Shown: positions 18,080 to 28,014, numbered from the stretch's first letter. The stretch is 64,000 nt of DNA from Halohasta salina (GCF_024178165.1 NZ_JAMZIE010000006.1:89054-153053); one strand, 5' to 3'. Translations and numbers: made by a program. The notes: generated by a model not told the origin, from the sequence alone.

Positions 18080-18083
18080 TAAC

Positions 18084-18332
18084 ATGACCCAATCACAGAC
18101 AGCCGGTCGTGACGGCCGCTTCGTGCGACGCTACGAGTACGACGATCACTGGCTGCTCGCGGCCGACCTTCCGGTCGACGACGAGCAGGTAGAGGTGGAC
18201 GTCGTCGGCTCGACGGCGATCGTCGTCATCGACCACGGCGACCGTCTGAGCGAGGCGGAGTTCGAACTGCCGGCTGCCGACCCAGACGTTACGGTGCAGA
18301 ACGGCGTACTCACGATCACGGTGGACCAATGA
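18084..18332 (+). CDS. Small Hsp20-like protein (DUF7127-like)
   Basis: The 82-residue protein is one compact beta-rich domain resembling the alpha-crystallin fold. It has [24 protein letters not shown], a loop with VVIDHG, and the ending [10 protein letters not shown] (Hsp20 proteins typically end with GVL.I...). It lacks the long N-terminal arm and IXI tail of true Hsp20. Its stop overlaps the cdc48 start (ATGA), so it may be an adaptor or co-chaperone for CDC48; this is inference. Confidence 0.78.
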   Translation: MTQSQTAGRDGRFVRRYEYDDHWLLAADLPVDDEQVEVDVVGSTAIVVIDHGDRLSEAEFELPAADPDVTVQNGVLTITVDQ

Positions 18333-20599
18333 AACTCACAGTCAAACCGCTCAAACAGAAGGACGCCGGCCGACGCCTCGCGGCAGTCGACCGGGTTGCG
18401 GCCGACGAACTCAACCTCAGCGGCGGCGATTTCGTCCGGCTCGACAGCGACGAGGGCACGGCTATCGCCCGCGTCTGGCCCGGCTACCCCGAAGACGACG
18501 GCACCGGAATCGTCCGGATCGACGGCCGGCTCCGACAGGAGGCCGGCGTCGGCATCGACGACACCGTCACCATCGAGAAGGCCGAAGTCAAGCCGGCAGA
18601 CTCGATCACGATTGCGCTGCCCCAGCGGCTCGGTATCCGTGGCAACATCGACTCGCTGATCCGCCGCGAACTCGGTGGCCAACCTGTCACCGCGGGCCAG
18701 AACGTCCAGCTTCCGCTGGGCTTCGGCTTCATGGGCGGCCAATCGCAGGCCGTCCCGCTGAAGATCGCCTCGACGTCCCCGTCGGGGACGGTCGTTGTCA
18801 CCGACTCGACGCAGGTCGACATCTCGGAGAAACCCGCCGAGCAGATCCAGGAGGCCCCCACCGGGGCGGCTCCCGGCGGCGCGGCTGGCGCACCCGACAT
18901 CACCTACGAGGACATCGGCGGGCTCGACGACGAGCTCGAACAGGTCCGGGAGATGATCGAACTCCCGATGCGGCACCCCGAGCTGTTCAAGCGGCTCGGC
19001 ATCGAGCCGCCGAAGGTCGTCCTGCTCCACGGCCCGCCGGGGACCGGCAAGACGCTGATCGCCAAGGCGGTGGCCAACGAGATCGACGCCTCGTTCCACA
19101 CCGTCTCGGGGCCGGAGATCATGTCGAAGTACTACGGAGAAAGCGAAGAACAGCTCCGTGACGTCTTCGAGGAGGCCTCCGAGGAGTCGCCCGCGATCAT
19201 CTTCATGGACGAGCTCGACTCCATCGCGCCCAAACGCGAGGAGGCCGGCGGCGATGTCGAACGCCGCGTCGTCGCTCAGCTCCTCTCGCTGATGGACGGG
19301 CTCGAAGAGCGCGGCGAAGTCGTCGTGATCGGCGCGACCAACCGCGTCGACGCCATCGACCCCGCGCTGCGCCGCGGTGGCCGATTCGATCGGGAGATCG
19401 AGATCGGCGTCCCCGACCGGGACGGCCGCAAGGAGATCCTGCAGGTCCACACCCGCAACATGCCGCTGGCCGAGGGGATCGACCTCGACGTCTACGCCGA
19501 GAACACCCACGGTTTCGTCGGTGCGGACCTCGAAAGCCTCGCCAAGGAGGCCGCGATGCACGCCCTGCGGCGGATCCGCCCGCGGCTCGACCTCGAAAGC
19601 GACGAGATCGACGCCGACATCCTCGAATCGATCGAGGTCCTCGAAAGCGATCTCAAAGCAGCCCTGAAAGGGATCGAACCCTCGGCGCTGCGTGAGGTCT
19701 TCGTCGAAGTGCCCGACGTGACGTGGGAGGATGTCGGTGGACTCGAAGACACCAAAGAGCGACTCCGCGAGACGATCCAGTGGCCGCTCGAATACCCCGA
19801 GGTGTTCGAGGAACTCGACATGGCCGCCGCGAAAGGTGTCATGCTGTACGGGCCGCCGGGGACCGGCAAGACGCTGCTCGCCAAGGCGGTCGCCAACGAG
19901 GCCGAGTCGAACTTCATCTCGATCAAGGGCCCCGAACTGCTCAACAAGTTCGTCGGCGAGTCCGAGAAGGGCGTCCGCGAAGTGTTCAGCAAGGCCCGTG
20001 AGAACGCTCCGACGGTCGTGTTCTTCGACGAGATCGACTCGATCGCCGCCGAGCGCGGCTCCCAGAGCACCGACTCGGGTGTCGGCGAACGGATGGTCAG
20101 CCAGCTGCTGACCGAACTCGACGGGCTCGAATCGCTCGAAGACGTCGTGGTGATCGCCACCTCGAACCGGCCGGATCTGATCGACTCGGCGCTGCTGCGG
20201 CCCGGTCGACTGGATCGCCACGTCCACGTCCCCGTGCCCGACGAGGAGGCCCGCCGGAAGATCTTCGAGGTCCACACCGACGAGAAACCGCTGGCCGACG
20301 ACGTCGACCTCGACGCGCTGGCCCGCAAGACCGAGGGGTACGTCGGCGCGGACATCGAGGCCGTCTGCCGTGAGGCGTCGATGGCCGCCAGCCGGGAGTT
20401 CATCGGCAGCGTCGACCACGAGGAAGTCGCCGAATCGGTCGGCAACGTCCGGGTGACGATGGCCCACTTCGAGGACGCCCTCGACGAGGTCACCGCGAGC
20501 GTGACTCCTGAGACCCGCGAGCGCTACGAGGAGATCGAACGCGAGTTCGGCAAAAGCGAGGTCGACACCGAGACCGGCCCCGGCAGCGCGTTCCAGTAG
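18329..20599 (+). CDS. CDC48/VAT-type AAA+ ATPase
   Basis: A 756-residue unfoldase that feeds substrates to degradation. The N-domain (1-190) begins [19 protein letters not shown]1 has Walker [15 protein letters not shown] at about 235 and Walker [10 protein letters not shown]2 has Walker [15 protein letters not shown] at about 508 and Walker [12 protein letters not shown] arginines occur in both rings ([21 protein letters not shown] and [20 protein letters not shown], given here as markers). The C-terminal tail is acidic and ends without a clear HbYX motif. It shares its promoter with the Hsp20-like gene. Confidence 0.95.
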   Translation: MKLTVKPLKQKDAGRRLAAVDRVAADELNLSGGDFVRLDSDEGTAIARVWPGYPEDDGTGIVRIDGRLRQEAGVGIDDTVTIEKAEVKPADSITIALPQRLGIRGNIDSLIRRELGGQPVTAGQNVQLPLGFGFMGGQSQAVPLKIASTSPSGTVVVTDSTQVDISEKPAEQIQEAPTGAAPGGAAGAPDITYEDIGGLDDELEQVREMIELPMRHPELFKRLGIEPPKVVLLHGPPGTGKTLIAKAVANEIDASFHTVSGPEIMSKYYGESEEQLRDVFEEASEESPAIIFMDELDSIAPKREEAGGDVERRVVAQLLSLMDGLEERGEVVVIGATNRVDAIDPALRRGGRFDREIEIGVPDRDGRKEILQVHTRNMPLAEGIDLDVYAENTHGFVGADLESLAKEAAMHALRRIRPRLDLESDEIDADILESIEVLESDLKAALKGIEPSALREVFVEVPDVTWEDVGGLEDTKERLRETIQWPLEYPEVFEELDMAAAKGVMLYGPPGTGKTLLAKAVANEAESNFISIKGPELLNKFVGESEKGVREVFSKARENAPTVVFFDEIDSIAAERGSQSTDSGVGERMVSQLLTELDGLESLEDVVVIATSNRPDLIDSALLRPGRLDRHVHVPVPDEEARRKIFEVHTDEKPLADDVDLDALARKTEGYVGADIEAVCREASMAASREFIGSVDHEEVAESVGNVRVTMAHFEDALDEVTASVTPETRERYEEIEREFGKSEVDTETGPGSAFQ

Positions 20600-20609
20600 C
20601 CGGCTTGGC

Positions 20610-20852
20610 CTACTCGGTCCACCGGATCTCGTATTCGAGTTCGTACCGCTGTTCGCTGGTCTCCGAATCGGTGAGGCGTTCGAGTTCGGTCTCGAACGTC
20701 GCCGTCTCGGGGATCGACACCTCGTGATCGGTTTCTTCGCTCGTCAGGTGGACGCTCCCGGCCTCGATCTCCTCGGCGGCCGCGACGAGCGCCTCGGCGA
20801 TTTCGCCTCGCTGGTGGTCGGTTTCGGTTTTGAAGAGTTCTTCTTCGGGCAT
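20610..20852 (-). CDS. amphi-Trp domain protein
   Basis: The 80-residue protein has the amphi-Trp layout: an N-terminal EELFKTE helix region, ALVAAAEEIEAGSVHLTSEE, and the C-terminal strands ELERLTDSETSEQRYELEYEIRW ending in Trp. Function is unknown. TATA-like GTTATACTTC is about 30 nt before the ATG at 20852. A second family member is encoded at 29806. Confidence 0.78.
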   Translation of the reverse strand: MPEEELFKTETDHQRGEIAEALVAAAEEIEAGSVHLTSEETDHEVSIPETATFETELERLTDSETSEQRYELEYEIRWTE

Positions 20853-21206
20853 CACACCACGGTTGGCTCCCGAGTGAAGTATAACATATTCCGCCCGCGA
20901 GAACCTGTCAGTTGCCGTAACTCGGCTACGCTCGACCGGGGGTAGCGGGCGGCAACCCGTCCGAACGGTGTCATATGCAGCCCCTCCTTGATAGAGTGTA
21001 CCTTCATCCGACCAATCATCGTCGGATAAACCGATGGACAGAACCGTGGTAAACGGTCGACGGGTTTTATATTGTGAGCCATTGACGTACGGAGTACCCC
21101 TACCCGCGTGTCCGAGAATGGACACATCCCTCCGGCCAGTGTCGGTCCAAACGGTCGACGGCTGGCTCAGTTGTCACCCACAACTCGTGGCTATGTCAGT
21201 CGAGTA
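20853..21206. other. Intergenic region with an orphan TATA box
   Basis: No supported gene in 354 nt. A strong TATA-like TTTTATATT (about 21064) points rightward towards a 30-codon frame at 21118-21210 (starts MDTSLRPVSVQ), which could encode a micro-protein, but nothing else supports it. The leftward amphi-Trp promoter lies at 20875-20890. Confidence 0.35.
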
Positions 21207-21344
21207 CTAGTCGATGGTCTCGACGGATCGTCGGTCGGGGATGTAGACGGTGTGTCGGTTCCAGAGGCGCTCACGCCGGGTCGGGAATTCGTCTGCGGGA
21301 GTCGACGCCGGAACGAGTGTGAGCGTACTCCGGACGGTGGTCCC
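21207..21344 (-). pseudogene. Detached 3' tail of the 21345-21767 gene after an in-frame TGA
   Basis: Directly after the TGA stop of the neighbouring gene, the same frame stays open for 45 codons to a TAG at 21207-21209. It looks coding: STLTLVPASTPADEF, then RRERLWNRHTVYIPDRRS, then VETID. The junction reads ...GEPIP-stop-GTTVRST..., so an original CGA (Arg) turned to TGA would explain it. Alternatively the stop is genuine and the tail is decaying. Confidence 0.55.
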
Positions 21345-21767
21345 TCACGGGATCGGCTCCCCCTGTTCGGACCACGCGACAACTGGCTCGTCGTCGACCG
21401 TCGGCTGTGCACCCCGTGTTTCGAACTCAACCTCCACAACGGCGGGGAGGTCGACGGGGTTACGCACCGTCCACCACGCAAGCCCTTTGTAGCCGCCGGC
21501 TTCGAACGTGGTGTCGTCCATGAGCGGCAGCGACGCACCGTCTATTGAGACGGTCCACGAGAGACGCTCGTCGGCGTCAAGGCCGGCATGAAACAGTTGC
21601 AAGCCGCGAGCAGAATCGATCGGCGGCAGCCGATCCGGGGTACCCATCGCAAGGGTCACCCAGAAGAACAGTGTCGTCGCTCGCGGAACCGCCAGCCGAT
21701 GGCGACCCCCGTCGACTGGTAGTTTCAGCTCGACAGCCGGATGATCGATAGCATCGACGCGGCTCAT
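21345..21767 (-). CDS. Hypothetical protein, probably truncated by a nonsense codon
   Basis: The protein has 140 residues as read. It is beta-rich with AVPRATTLFFWVTLAMGTPDRLP, GLDADERLSWTVSIDG and GLAWWTVRNPVDLPAVVEVEFETRG. No known motif, signal peptide or membrane segment is recognised. The frame continues after the TGA with protein-like sequence (see 21207-21344), so the ancestral product was probably about 186 residues. Whether the shorter form works is unknown. Confidence 0.6.
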   Translation of the reverse strand: MSRVDAIDHPAVELKLPVDGGRHRLAVPRATTLFFWVTLAMGTPDRLPPIDSARGLQLFHAGLDADERLSWTVSIDGASLPLMDDTTFEAGGYKGLAWWTVRNPVDLPAVVEVEFETRGAQPTVDDEPVVAWSEQGEPIP

Positions 21768-21819
21768 ACGAGCTGTCGCGCCCAGCGGTCCGAACCCAGT
21801 CCCGTCTGCTCGGAGTCGA

Positions 21820-22029
21820 TCACGAATCCGTCGCCGTCTCCCTGATCTCCGCCTCGTAGTTCCACCCGAGGTCCTGATGGACCTCGTCTCTCGATCCGGA
21901 GATATGGCCTTGGACGCTACGCACGGTGTCCGACTCGAACTCGTGACAGATCGGACAGGAGTACTGTCCCGAGCTAATGGTCGTATCCGAGATGATTCCG
22001 ACGTCGAATGACGGCTTGTCCGAACTCAT
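21820..22029 (-). CDS. Small C2H2-type zinc finger protein
   Basis: The 69-residue protein contains YSCPICHEFESDTVRSVQG followed by H and, eight residues on, a second H (CxxC...HxxxxxxxH spacing), a C2H2-like zinc finger at about residues 23-52. Such micro-zinc-finger proteins are common in haloarchaea and several affect stress or biofilm traits. No target is known. Confidence 0.72.
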   Translation of the reverse strand: MSSDKPSFDVGIISDTTISSGQYSCPICHEFESDTVRSVQGHISGSRDEVHQDLGWNYEAEIRETATDS

Positions 22030-22157
22030 ACGAACGGTAATCGGTCCGATACGAACAAAAATCCCGTTGCCGTTTCCGAGATCCAGCCTAGATTCCGTTC
22101 CTAGAGTGCGTTCCTAGATTCCGTTCCGAGACGTACCCACGGTTGTCATTTTCCGAC

Positions 22158-23315
22158 TCACGTCGGCAGTCGACCGGCGCGTTCGAGGGCTCCGAGGCCG
22201 GCGACCGTTGCCAAGAGGCCGACTGCGGCGACGGTGAAGACGAAGTCGTAGCTGTAGCCGCGTTCGATCAGCGCGCCGAGCAGCGAGGAGCCACCCGACT
22301 GGGAGACCATCCACGCGGTACTGAAGACGGCGTAGGCGCTCCCTCTGGCGGAGTCCGGCAGTGCACTCAGGATGTATGTGTCGGTCGCGGGGAACAGCGC
22401 GTGGATGACGAAGCCGATCAGCGCCGAGACGACGGCGAGTGCGAGGGGTCCGTCGACGGCGACCACCAGCAGCAGGCAGCCGGCGAAGGAGGCGACGATT
22501 CCCAACAACAGCGGCACCGACGGGAGGTCGTCGGCCAGCTCGCCGGCGACGAAGAACGCGGGGATCCCCGCGGCGAAGACGATCGTCAGCATCGTCGAGG
22601 CGGCGTTCGGCGAGAGCCCGCGGGCCTGCATATACAGCTCGTAGAAGTTGAAGACGCCCTGCCAGACGAAGACGGCGACGCCGGCCAGCGCGAGCGCCGA
22701 CAGGATGATCCGCCACTCCGAGCGCGCGCCGGCGACGAGCGAGCGGTCGGCCGCTCCCGCATCGGGCATCTCGGTCCGGCGGGCGACGATCACGGTGGCG
22801 ACGGTCACGACGGCCGTGCCGACGGCGATCGTCCACAGCGCGAGCCGCCAGTCGACCCACAGCGAGACGGCGACAAGCGGTGCGGCCGCGACAGCCGCCA
22901 CCTGATTGGCCGCGCCGTGGATCCCCATCACGCGGCCGACGCGCTCGGGGAACAGCTCGCTCAAAAGCGGGTTCGCCGCGACGAAGTAGACGCCGGAGGC
23001 AGTCCCCATAAAGAACGCGCCGAGCATCAGCTGTCGGACCGTTACCGCCGCGCCCGCGGCGGCCGCCGAAAGCGTGAGCAGAACGCCTGAAACGATCACG
23101 AGATAGTGCCGTGGAAGCCGTGTGAGCAGCCAGCCTGCCGGCAACCGCAGGGAGGCGCTGCCGACCCACGCCAACGTCACGATCAGACCGGCGGTCGCCT
23201 CGCCGATGGGAAACTCCGTGATGAACACATCGAGCAGCGGCGCGAAGACGATCCTCGCGAGGTTGAGGAAGAAGACGAGCCCACACAACGAGCCAAACAG
23301 TCGGCGTCGACTCAC
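22158..23315 (-). CDS. Major facilitator superfamily transporter
   Basis: The protein has 385 residues and about 12 membrane helices. The first helix pair follows FGSLCGLVFFLNLARIVFAPLLD. The A-motif-like region between TM2 and TM3 is present as WVGSASLRLPAGWLLTRLPRH, and an equivalent occurs in the second half (AGELADDLPSVPLLLG). No substrate signature is recognised. A drug or metabolite exporter role is plausible. Confidence 0.87.
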   Translation of the reverse strand: MSRRRLFGSLCGLVFFLNLARIVFAPLLDVFITEFPIGEATAGLIVTLAWVGSASLRLPAGWLLTRLPRHYLVIVSGVLLTLSAAAAGAAVTVRQLMLGAFFMGTASGVYFVAANPLLSELFPERVGRVMGIHGAANQVAAVAAAPLVAVSLWVDWRLALWTIAVGTAVVTVATVIVARRTEMPDAGAADRSLVAGARSEWRIILSALALAGVAVFVWQGVFNFYELYMQARGLSPNAASTMLTIVFAAGIPAFFVAGELADDLPSVPLLLGIVASFAGCLLLVVAVDGPLALAVVSALIGFVIHALFPATDTYILSALPDSARGSAYAVFSTAWMVSQSGGSSLLGALIERGYSYDFVFTVAAVGLLATVAGLGALERAGRLPT

Positions 23316-23473
23316 AGCGACGGTTCGGGGCAGAGGGTTTCAAGCGTTCCGGACTCCCGATCTGTCGGCACCTTGGAGCGTCCGGACTCGACACCGACGG
23401 TGCGAACCGCGGGCGGGGCACTTCGGCAGGGACGAAACACCGCCCCTTTGGGGAGGCGGTGGCTACCGCCGGT

Positions 23474-23869
23474 ATGACCCGATTCGATGCCGACACGCCG
23501 ACCGAACGGCGGCAGCTGTTCGCCGAAGCGATCGACGCTCACCGGGAGCGCGGTAGCGAGTTCATAACAATCGAGCCCGACGAGTTGCCGCCGGGATCGG
23601 ACGAGGAACTTCTGCCGTGGGTCCAGTTCAGCGACACTACGATCTCGATGGACTGCACCGACGCCGAGTTGGATCGGTTGAAGGGACTGCTCGACGAGTA
23701 TCCCGAGTTCCGTGCCGAGAGCCTCGAGAGCCCCGAAGAAGCCGAGGGAACCCACGCCCGGATTACCGCCCGGTCGGATCCCGATCGGCTGGCGACGTTC
23801 GTCGACGAGGCGTTCCAGACGGTCTACGGCTACGCCGTCGACTACACGGCGTGGATCGTCGCCATCTGA
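23474..23869 (+). CDS. Conserved hypothetical protein
   Basis: The 131-residue acidic protein starts MTRFDADTPTERRQLFAEAID. It has one predicted alpha/beta domain (WVQFSDTTISMDCTDAELDRLK; LATFVDEAFQTVYGYAVDY). A GTG five codons upstream (23459) is a possible alternative start. No motif is recognised. Its stop abuts the end of the convergent hydrolase gene. Confidence 0.65.
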   Translation: MTRFDADTPTERRQLFAEAIDAHRERGSEFITIEPDELPPGSDEELLPWVQFSDTTISMDCTDAELDRLKGLLDEYPEFRAESLESPEEAEGTHARITARSDPDRLATFVDEAFQTVYGYAVDYTAWIVAI

Positions 23870-24667
23870 TCAGGCGAGTACCCGCTGGCGCATGAACTCC
23901 CGGAGTGCGTCGGTGTAGGCCGTCGGACGGTGGAGGGTACAGACGTGGCCCGCGTCGTCGATCACTTCGATTGACCCCTGCGGGGCCGCCGCCGCATGCT
24001 CGTCTTCGCCGCGGCGCATCACGTAATCCCGTTCGCCGTTGAGAATCAGGGTCGGGCCGGGGTACGCCGCCAGTGCGTCACGGAAATCCCGCCCCGCGAG
24101 CTGGGGGCCAGCCGTGCCGAACGTTCTCGGATAGAACCCGGCCTCGGTGATCTCGGTGGCCTGCGCCGTCGACAGGGGGCGCTCGCGGACCCATTTCGCG
24201 GCCCGATCCTCAACGAATCGTTCGATCCGGTCGCTCCGTGTCGCAAGGCGGGCGATCCCACCCGCTGCTCGGGTCAGTAGCTCCATCCCGTCGACCGGGT
24301 TCGCGCTGCTGCCCGAGAGCACGAGGCCGTCGATTCGGTCGGGGTGGCGATTGGCGTACTCGGTGGCAACGTAGCCGCCCAGCGAGAGGCCGACCAGTAG
24401 GCACTCCTCGGTGGCGTAGTCCTTGATGACCGACTCGACGAGGTCGACGGCCCGCTCGAACTCGAACGACTGGGCCGCACGGCTGCCGTGGCCGGGGAGG
24501 TCCGGCGCGATGATTCGGCGATCCGATGCGAGGGCGTCCCGTTGGGGGGCCCACATACTGCGGGTGAAAACCGCCCCGTGGACGAAGACGACCGATGGGG
24601 CGTCGTCGGGGCCGTGGATGTCGACGCCGTCGGCCTGTGCTGTCGAGTCGTTCCGTTGCATCGTCAC
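23870..24667 (-). CDS. Alpha/beta-fold hydrolase
   Basis: The 265-residue protein has VFVHGAVFTRSMWAPQ (oxyanion region), nucleophile elbow VGLSLGGYVATEY with Ser in GLSLG, a likely catalytic Asp near ILNGERDYVM, and His in DAGHVCTLHRPTAY. It resembles haloperoxidase- or esterase-like enzymes. Paralogous in fold to the gene at 17060 but with a different lid. The substrate is unknown. Confidence 0.87.
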   Translation of the reverse strand: MTMQRNDSTAQADGVDIHGPDDAPSVVFVHGAVFTRSMWAPQRDALASDRRIIAPDLPGHGSRAAQSFEFERAVDLVESVIKDYATEECLLVGLSLGGYVATEYANRHPDRIDGLVLSGSSANPVDGMELLTRAAGGIARLATRSDRIERFVEDRAAKWVRERPLSTAQATEITEAGFYPRTFGTAGPQLAGRDFRDALAAYPGPTLILNGERDYVMRRGEDEHAAAAPQGSIEVIDDAGHVCTLHRPTAYTDALREFMRQRVLA

Positions 24668-24786
24668 TGAGGTACCACGGGGATTTCCTTAGTATGCCGT
24701 GTGAAACGGGGGTTTTCGAGACTTTCACGCCGAGTCATCAGTACCGAACCAGCAGGGTTCTTGTCGATCAGCACCCGACCCATCGT

Positions 24787-25551
24787 ATGGATCTACCACC
24801 AATCGGGCTGGGCACCATGGGCATCGAGCGGGCGTCGACGATCACCACGGCGCTCGACGTGGGCTACCGACATCTCGATACCGCACAGATATACGACAAC
24901 GAGGCCGTCGTCGGCGACGGACTCGCCGCCAGCGACGTCGACCGCGAGTCGGTGACGGTGGCGACGAAGGTCTGGGCCGACAGCCTCCGCGCCGACGCTG
25001 TCCACCGAACGACGGCCGAAAGCTGTGACCGACTCGGCGTCGACCATCTCGACCTGCTGTACGTCCATCGCCCGATCGAGAGCTACGATCCGAGCGAGAC
25101 GCTGGTGGCATTCGCCGACCTGCACGCCGAGGGGACGATCGGTGCGGTCGGCCTGAGCAATTTCACCGTCGACCAACTCAACGAGGCCAGAGCCGAACTC
25201 TCGGTGCCTGTCGCCGCCCATCAGGTCGAGTTCCATCCACTGTTCTGGTCGACCGATCTGCTCGCCGACGCGCAGGAACACGACTATCAACTGGTCGCCT
25301 ACTCGCCGCTGGCAGGCGGACAAGTCCGCGAGATCGACACGATCGTCGACATCGCCGCGGACCACGACACGACACCCGAGGCCGTCTCGATCGCGTGGGT
25401 CCTCTCGAAACCGAACGTGGTGACGATCCCCAAGGCCAGCAGCCGCCGCCATCTCGAAGCCAATCTCGACGCCCAACAGGTACACCTCACCGACGCGGAG
25501 TGTCGACGGATCGACGAGATCGACCGAACGCTCGAACTGTACCCCGAATAG
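24787..25551 (+). CDS. Aldo/keto reductase
   Basis: The 254-residue protein is an NADPH-dependent (alpha/beta)8 reductase. IGLGTMGI, GYRHLDTAQIYDNEAVVGDGL with catalytic Asp and Tyr, TKVWAD with Lys, LYVHRPIE with His, GAVGLSNFTVDQL and the coenzyme-binding IPKASSRRHLEANL are all visible. ATG 24787 is chosen because the longer frame upstream belongs to the hydrolase's opposite strand. Confidence 0.93.
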   Translation: MDLPPIGLGTMGIERASTITTALDVGYRHLDTAQIYDNEAVVGDGLAASDVDRESVTVATKVWADSLRADAVHRTTAESCDRLGVDHLDLLYVHRPIESYDPSETLVAFADLHAEGTIGAVGLSNFTVDQLNEARAELSVPVAAHQVEFHPLFWSTDLLADAQEHDYQLVAYSPLAGGQVREIDTIVDIAADHDTTPEAVSIAWVLSKPNVVTIPKASSRRHLEANLDAQQVHLTDAECRRIDEIDRTLELYPE

Positions 25552-25555
25552 GGCT

Positions 25556-27190
25556 CTACTCGGACCGTTCCCGGAGTTCGCGCCGCTGGATCTTGCCCGT
25601 CGTGGTCGTCGGCAGCGTGTCGACGAACTCGATCTCGCGGGGGTACTCGTAGGCGGCGAGCTGTTCGCGGACGAGCGTTTGCAACTCCTCGCGGAGCGCC
25701 GCCGACCCCGCTTCGGTGGGCTGGACGAACGCCTTGATCGCCTCGCCGCGGGTCTCGTCGGGGACCCCCACCACACCGGCCTGTTCGACGGTCGGATGCT
25801 CCAGCAGCACGCTCTCGACTTCCATCGGCCCGACACGGTAACCGCTGGTGAGGATCACGTCGTCGGCCCGCGAGACGAACCAGCAGTAGCCCTCGGCGTC
25901 ACGCTCGACGATGTCGCCGGTCAGAAACCAGCCGTCGACCTCCTTTTCAGCGGTCTGCTCCGGTAGGTGCCAGTACTCGTCGAAGAACACGCGTCGGTCG
26001 TCGGGCTTGACTGCGAGTTCGCCAGCCTCGCCGCGCGGGAGTGGCTCGTCGGGGTCGGGATCGTCGGGGTCGACCACCCGAACCTCGTAGCCCGGCAGCG
26101 GCCGGCCCATGCTTTCGGGTTGGGCCTCGAACCACGTCGCACTGTTGCCGACGACGAGGTTGAGTTCCGTCTGCCCGTAGAACTCGTTGACAGGCACGTC
26201 GTCGAAGCTCTCGGCGGCCCACTCGAGGATTTCAGGTGTGAGGGGTTCGCCCGCCGCAGCGAGGGCCTCAAGCGAGAGGTCGTAGCGGTCGGCTGGATCG
26301 TCGACGTCCATCAGCATCCGGAGCGCGGTCGGCGGCATAAAGGAGTGTGTCACGTCGTGGCGCGCCAGAAACTCGAAGACGGCTTCGGGATCGAACCCCT
26401 CGCGCGGCCACGCGACGACCGTCGCGCCGTAGTGGAGCCCGGCACACAGCGTCCCGCCGAGGGCCGCCCCCCACGCCCAGTCGGCAGGCGTCCACAGCGT
26501 CGACCCCGCCACCCCTTGATCGAAGTAGTTGTAGGCCGCGGCTGCCCGACCGAGCCACAGCGCGTGGGAGTGGAGCACCCCCTTCGGCGGGCCGGTCGAC
26601 CCGCTGGTGTACATGATCGCCGAGGGGGTCTCCGGCGTCGACTCGTAGCTGTTGATTCCGGGTTCGTGATCGTCCACGAGATCCTCGAACGCGTGAGCAT
26701 CTTCCGTCGCTGATTCGCCGAGTTCGATCACGTGGTTGAGAGCCGGACACGACTCACGGACCGCCTCGACCGTCTCGCGGACACCGGGGTCGACCACGAC
26801 TGCCTTTGCCCCGCTGTCTTCGAGCCGGTATTCGAGGGCTTCCGGCCCGAAGAGGACGGTAAGCGGGACGGAAATCGCGCCGAGTTTCCAGTTGGCGAGG
26901 TGTGTGATCGGGTTCGCAGGCTTCTGCGGCACCACGACCGCCACGCGGTCGCCCGGCTCGATGCCGAGAGCATCGAGTGCGGCAGCGAGTCGGTCCGACT
27001 GCTCGTCGAGGTCGCCGTAGCTGTGGGTCGACACCGAGCCATCCGGCTCCTCATAGATGAGCGCGGACCGGTCAGGGTCGTGCTCTCGTAAAAAATCGTC
27101 TGCGGGGTTGTACGCCTCGGGGAGCTCCCACGCGAACTGCTGGCGAGCCGCCTCGAGGGAATCGTAGGCGGGCATGATCTGCCACGTCAT
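25556..27190 (-). CDS. Acyl-CoA synthetase (AMP-forming)
   Basis: The 544-residue protein is an ANL-superfamily enzyme that activates a carboxylic acid with ATP and CoA. The P-loop-like motif is YTSGSTGPPKGVLHSHA (about 195-211), followed by FYGQTE, the hinge region GWFLTGDIVERD and the C-terminal Lys in TTTGKIQRREL. It resembles the acetyl/medium-chain ACS group of haloarchaea. It is convergent with the aldo/keto reductase gene. Confidence 0.92.
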   Translation of the reverse strand: MTWQIMPAYDSLEAARQQFAWELPEAYNPADDFLREHDPDRSALIYEEPDGSVSTHSYGDLDEQSDRLAAALDALGIEPGDRVAVVVPQKPANPITHLANWKLGAISVPLTVLFGPEALEYRLEDSGAKAVVVDPGVRETVEAVRESCPALNHVIELGESATEDAHAFEDLVDDHEPGINSYESTPETPSAIMYTSGSTGPPKGVLHSHALWLGRAAAAYNYFDQGVAGSTLWTPADWAWGAALGGTLCAGLHYGATVVAWPREGFDPEAVFEFLARHDVTHSFMPPTALRMLMDVDDPADRYDLSLEALAAAGEPLTPEILEWAAESFDDVPVNEFYGQTELNLVVGNSATWFEAQPESMGRPLPGYEVRVVDPDDPDPDEPLPRGEAGELAVKPDDRRVFFDEYWHLPEQTAEKEVDGWFLTGDIVERDAEGYCWFVSRADDVILTSGYRVGPMEVESVLLEHPTVEQAGVVGVPDETRGEAIKAFVQPTEAGSAALREELQTLVREQLAAYEYPREIEFVDTLPTTTTGKIQRRELRERSE

Positions 27191-27251
27191 AGCTGTGCTC
27201 TCGGGCCGTCGACCTTGCGCCTTACGGCAGTAGCCAGTGACTACTTAGATA

Positions 27252-27980
27252 TCATTCCGGGCGGTCGAGCGCGACCGGCACCGACCGCCTGGCCACATCG
27301 GCGGCGAACGCCTCGTCGTCGGCCGCCAAGAGGTCGAAGGTGTCGTAGTGGATCGGTACCACCAGATCGGGATCCATCCGCTCGGCGAGCTCGGCCGCCG
27401 CGTGGCGGTCCATCACGACGCTGCCGCCGATGTTGGCCAACAACAGCGAGACTTCCAGTTCGGCGAGGCCGTCGAGGGCGTCGGTATCACCGGGCCAGAA
27501 GACGGTCGTGCCGTCGATAGCAAGCCGGAAGCCACAGCCCTCGCCCTCGGGATGGGGGACGGTCCCGTCGGCGTCCGCACAGGGGCCATCGGGTCGGTTG
27601 TACGCCGGCACCGTCCAGACGTCGACCGTCGTCGGTCCGCCATCGGATTCGAGGTCGACCGTCAGGTAGTCGTCGTCGCTACAGCGGAGGACCTCGTAGG
27701 GGAGTTCCTCAACCGGCCGTACCTCGCGGTCGATCCGCTCGGCGTCGACGCCCTCGAAGACGACGACCGTCGCGTCTTGGCGGGCGACCCGTTCGATCCC
27801 ATCCGAATCGTAGTGGTCGCCGTGGGTGACGACGACGAGGTGGCCGTCCTTCGGGTGCTGGCCGTCGAGCACCCCGTACCGGCCGGGGTCGGTGTAGACG
27901 ACGGTGCCGGCGGTCGATTCCAGCCGCGCGGTGGCGTAGCCGAGCCAGTCGACGGTGAGATTCCGGTGGCGAACGGTCAT
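27252..27980 (-). CDS. MBL-fold metallohydrolase (UPF0173-like)
   Basis: The protein has 242 residues. The metal site reads VVTHGDHYDSDG (HxxxHxDH variant: His, Asp, His), with a further His-bearing segment near the C-terminus (VVPIHYDTFD) and Asp in FWPGDTDAL. The layout fits the UPF0173/L-ascorbate-6-phosphate-lactonase-like branch. The substrate is unknown. ATG at 27980 was chosen because the family begins just before DWLGYATARLE. Confidence 0.85.
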   Translation of the reverse strand: MTVRHRNLTVDWLGYATARLESTAGTVVYTDPGRYGVLDGQHPKDGHLVVVTHGDHYDSDGIERVARQDATVVVFEGVDAERIDREVRPVEELPYEVLRCSDDDYLTVDLESDGGPTTVDVWTVPAYNRPDGPCADADGTVPHPEGEGCGFRLAIDGTTVFWPGDTDALDGLAELEVSLLLANIGGSVVMDRHAAAELAERMDPDLVVPIHYDTFDLLAADDEAFAADVARRSVPVALDRPE

Positions 27981-28014
27981 GGCTGGGCTACCCCGGCGAG
28001 CGGTTTGTAGCTGG

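Noticed and set aside
18146..20467. Long open frame on the minus strand opposite cdc48 (773 codons)
   Set aside because: It is the antisense shadow of a canonical CDC48 gene in GC-rich DNA; no domain motif appears.
21093..21106. 14-base repeat AGTACCCCTACCCG, also at 47944-47957
   Set aside because: Several identical 14-mer pairs are expected by chance in 64 kb; no shared context.
21108..21548. 146-codon plus-strand frame
   Set aside because: It overlaps the more protein-like minus-strand gene, and its product is Arg/Gly-rich with no motif.
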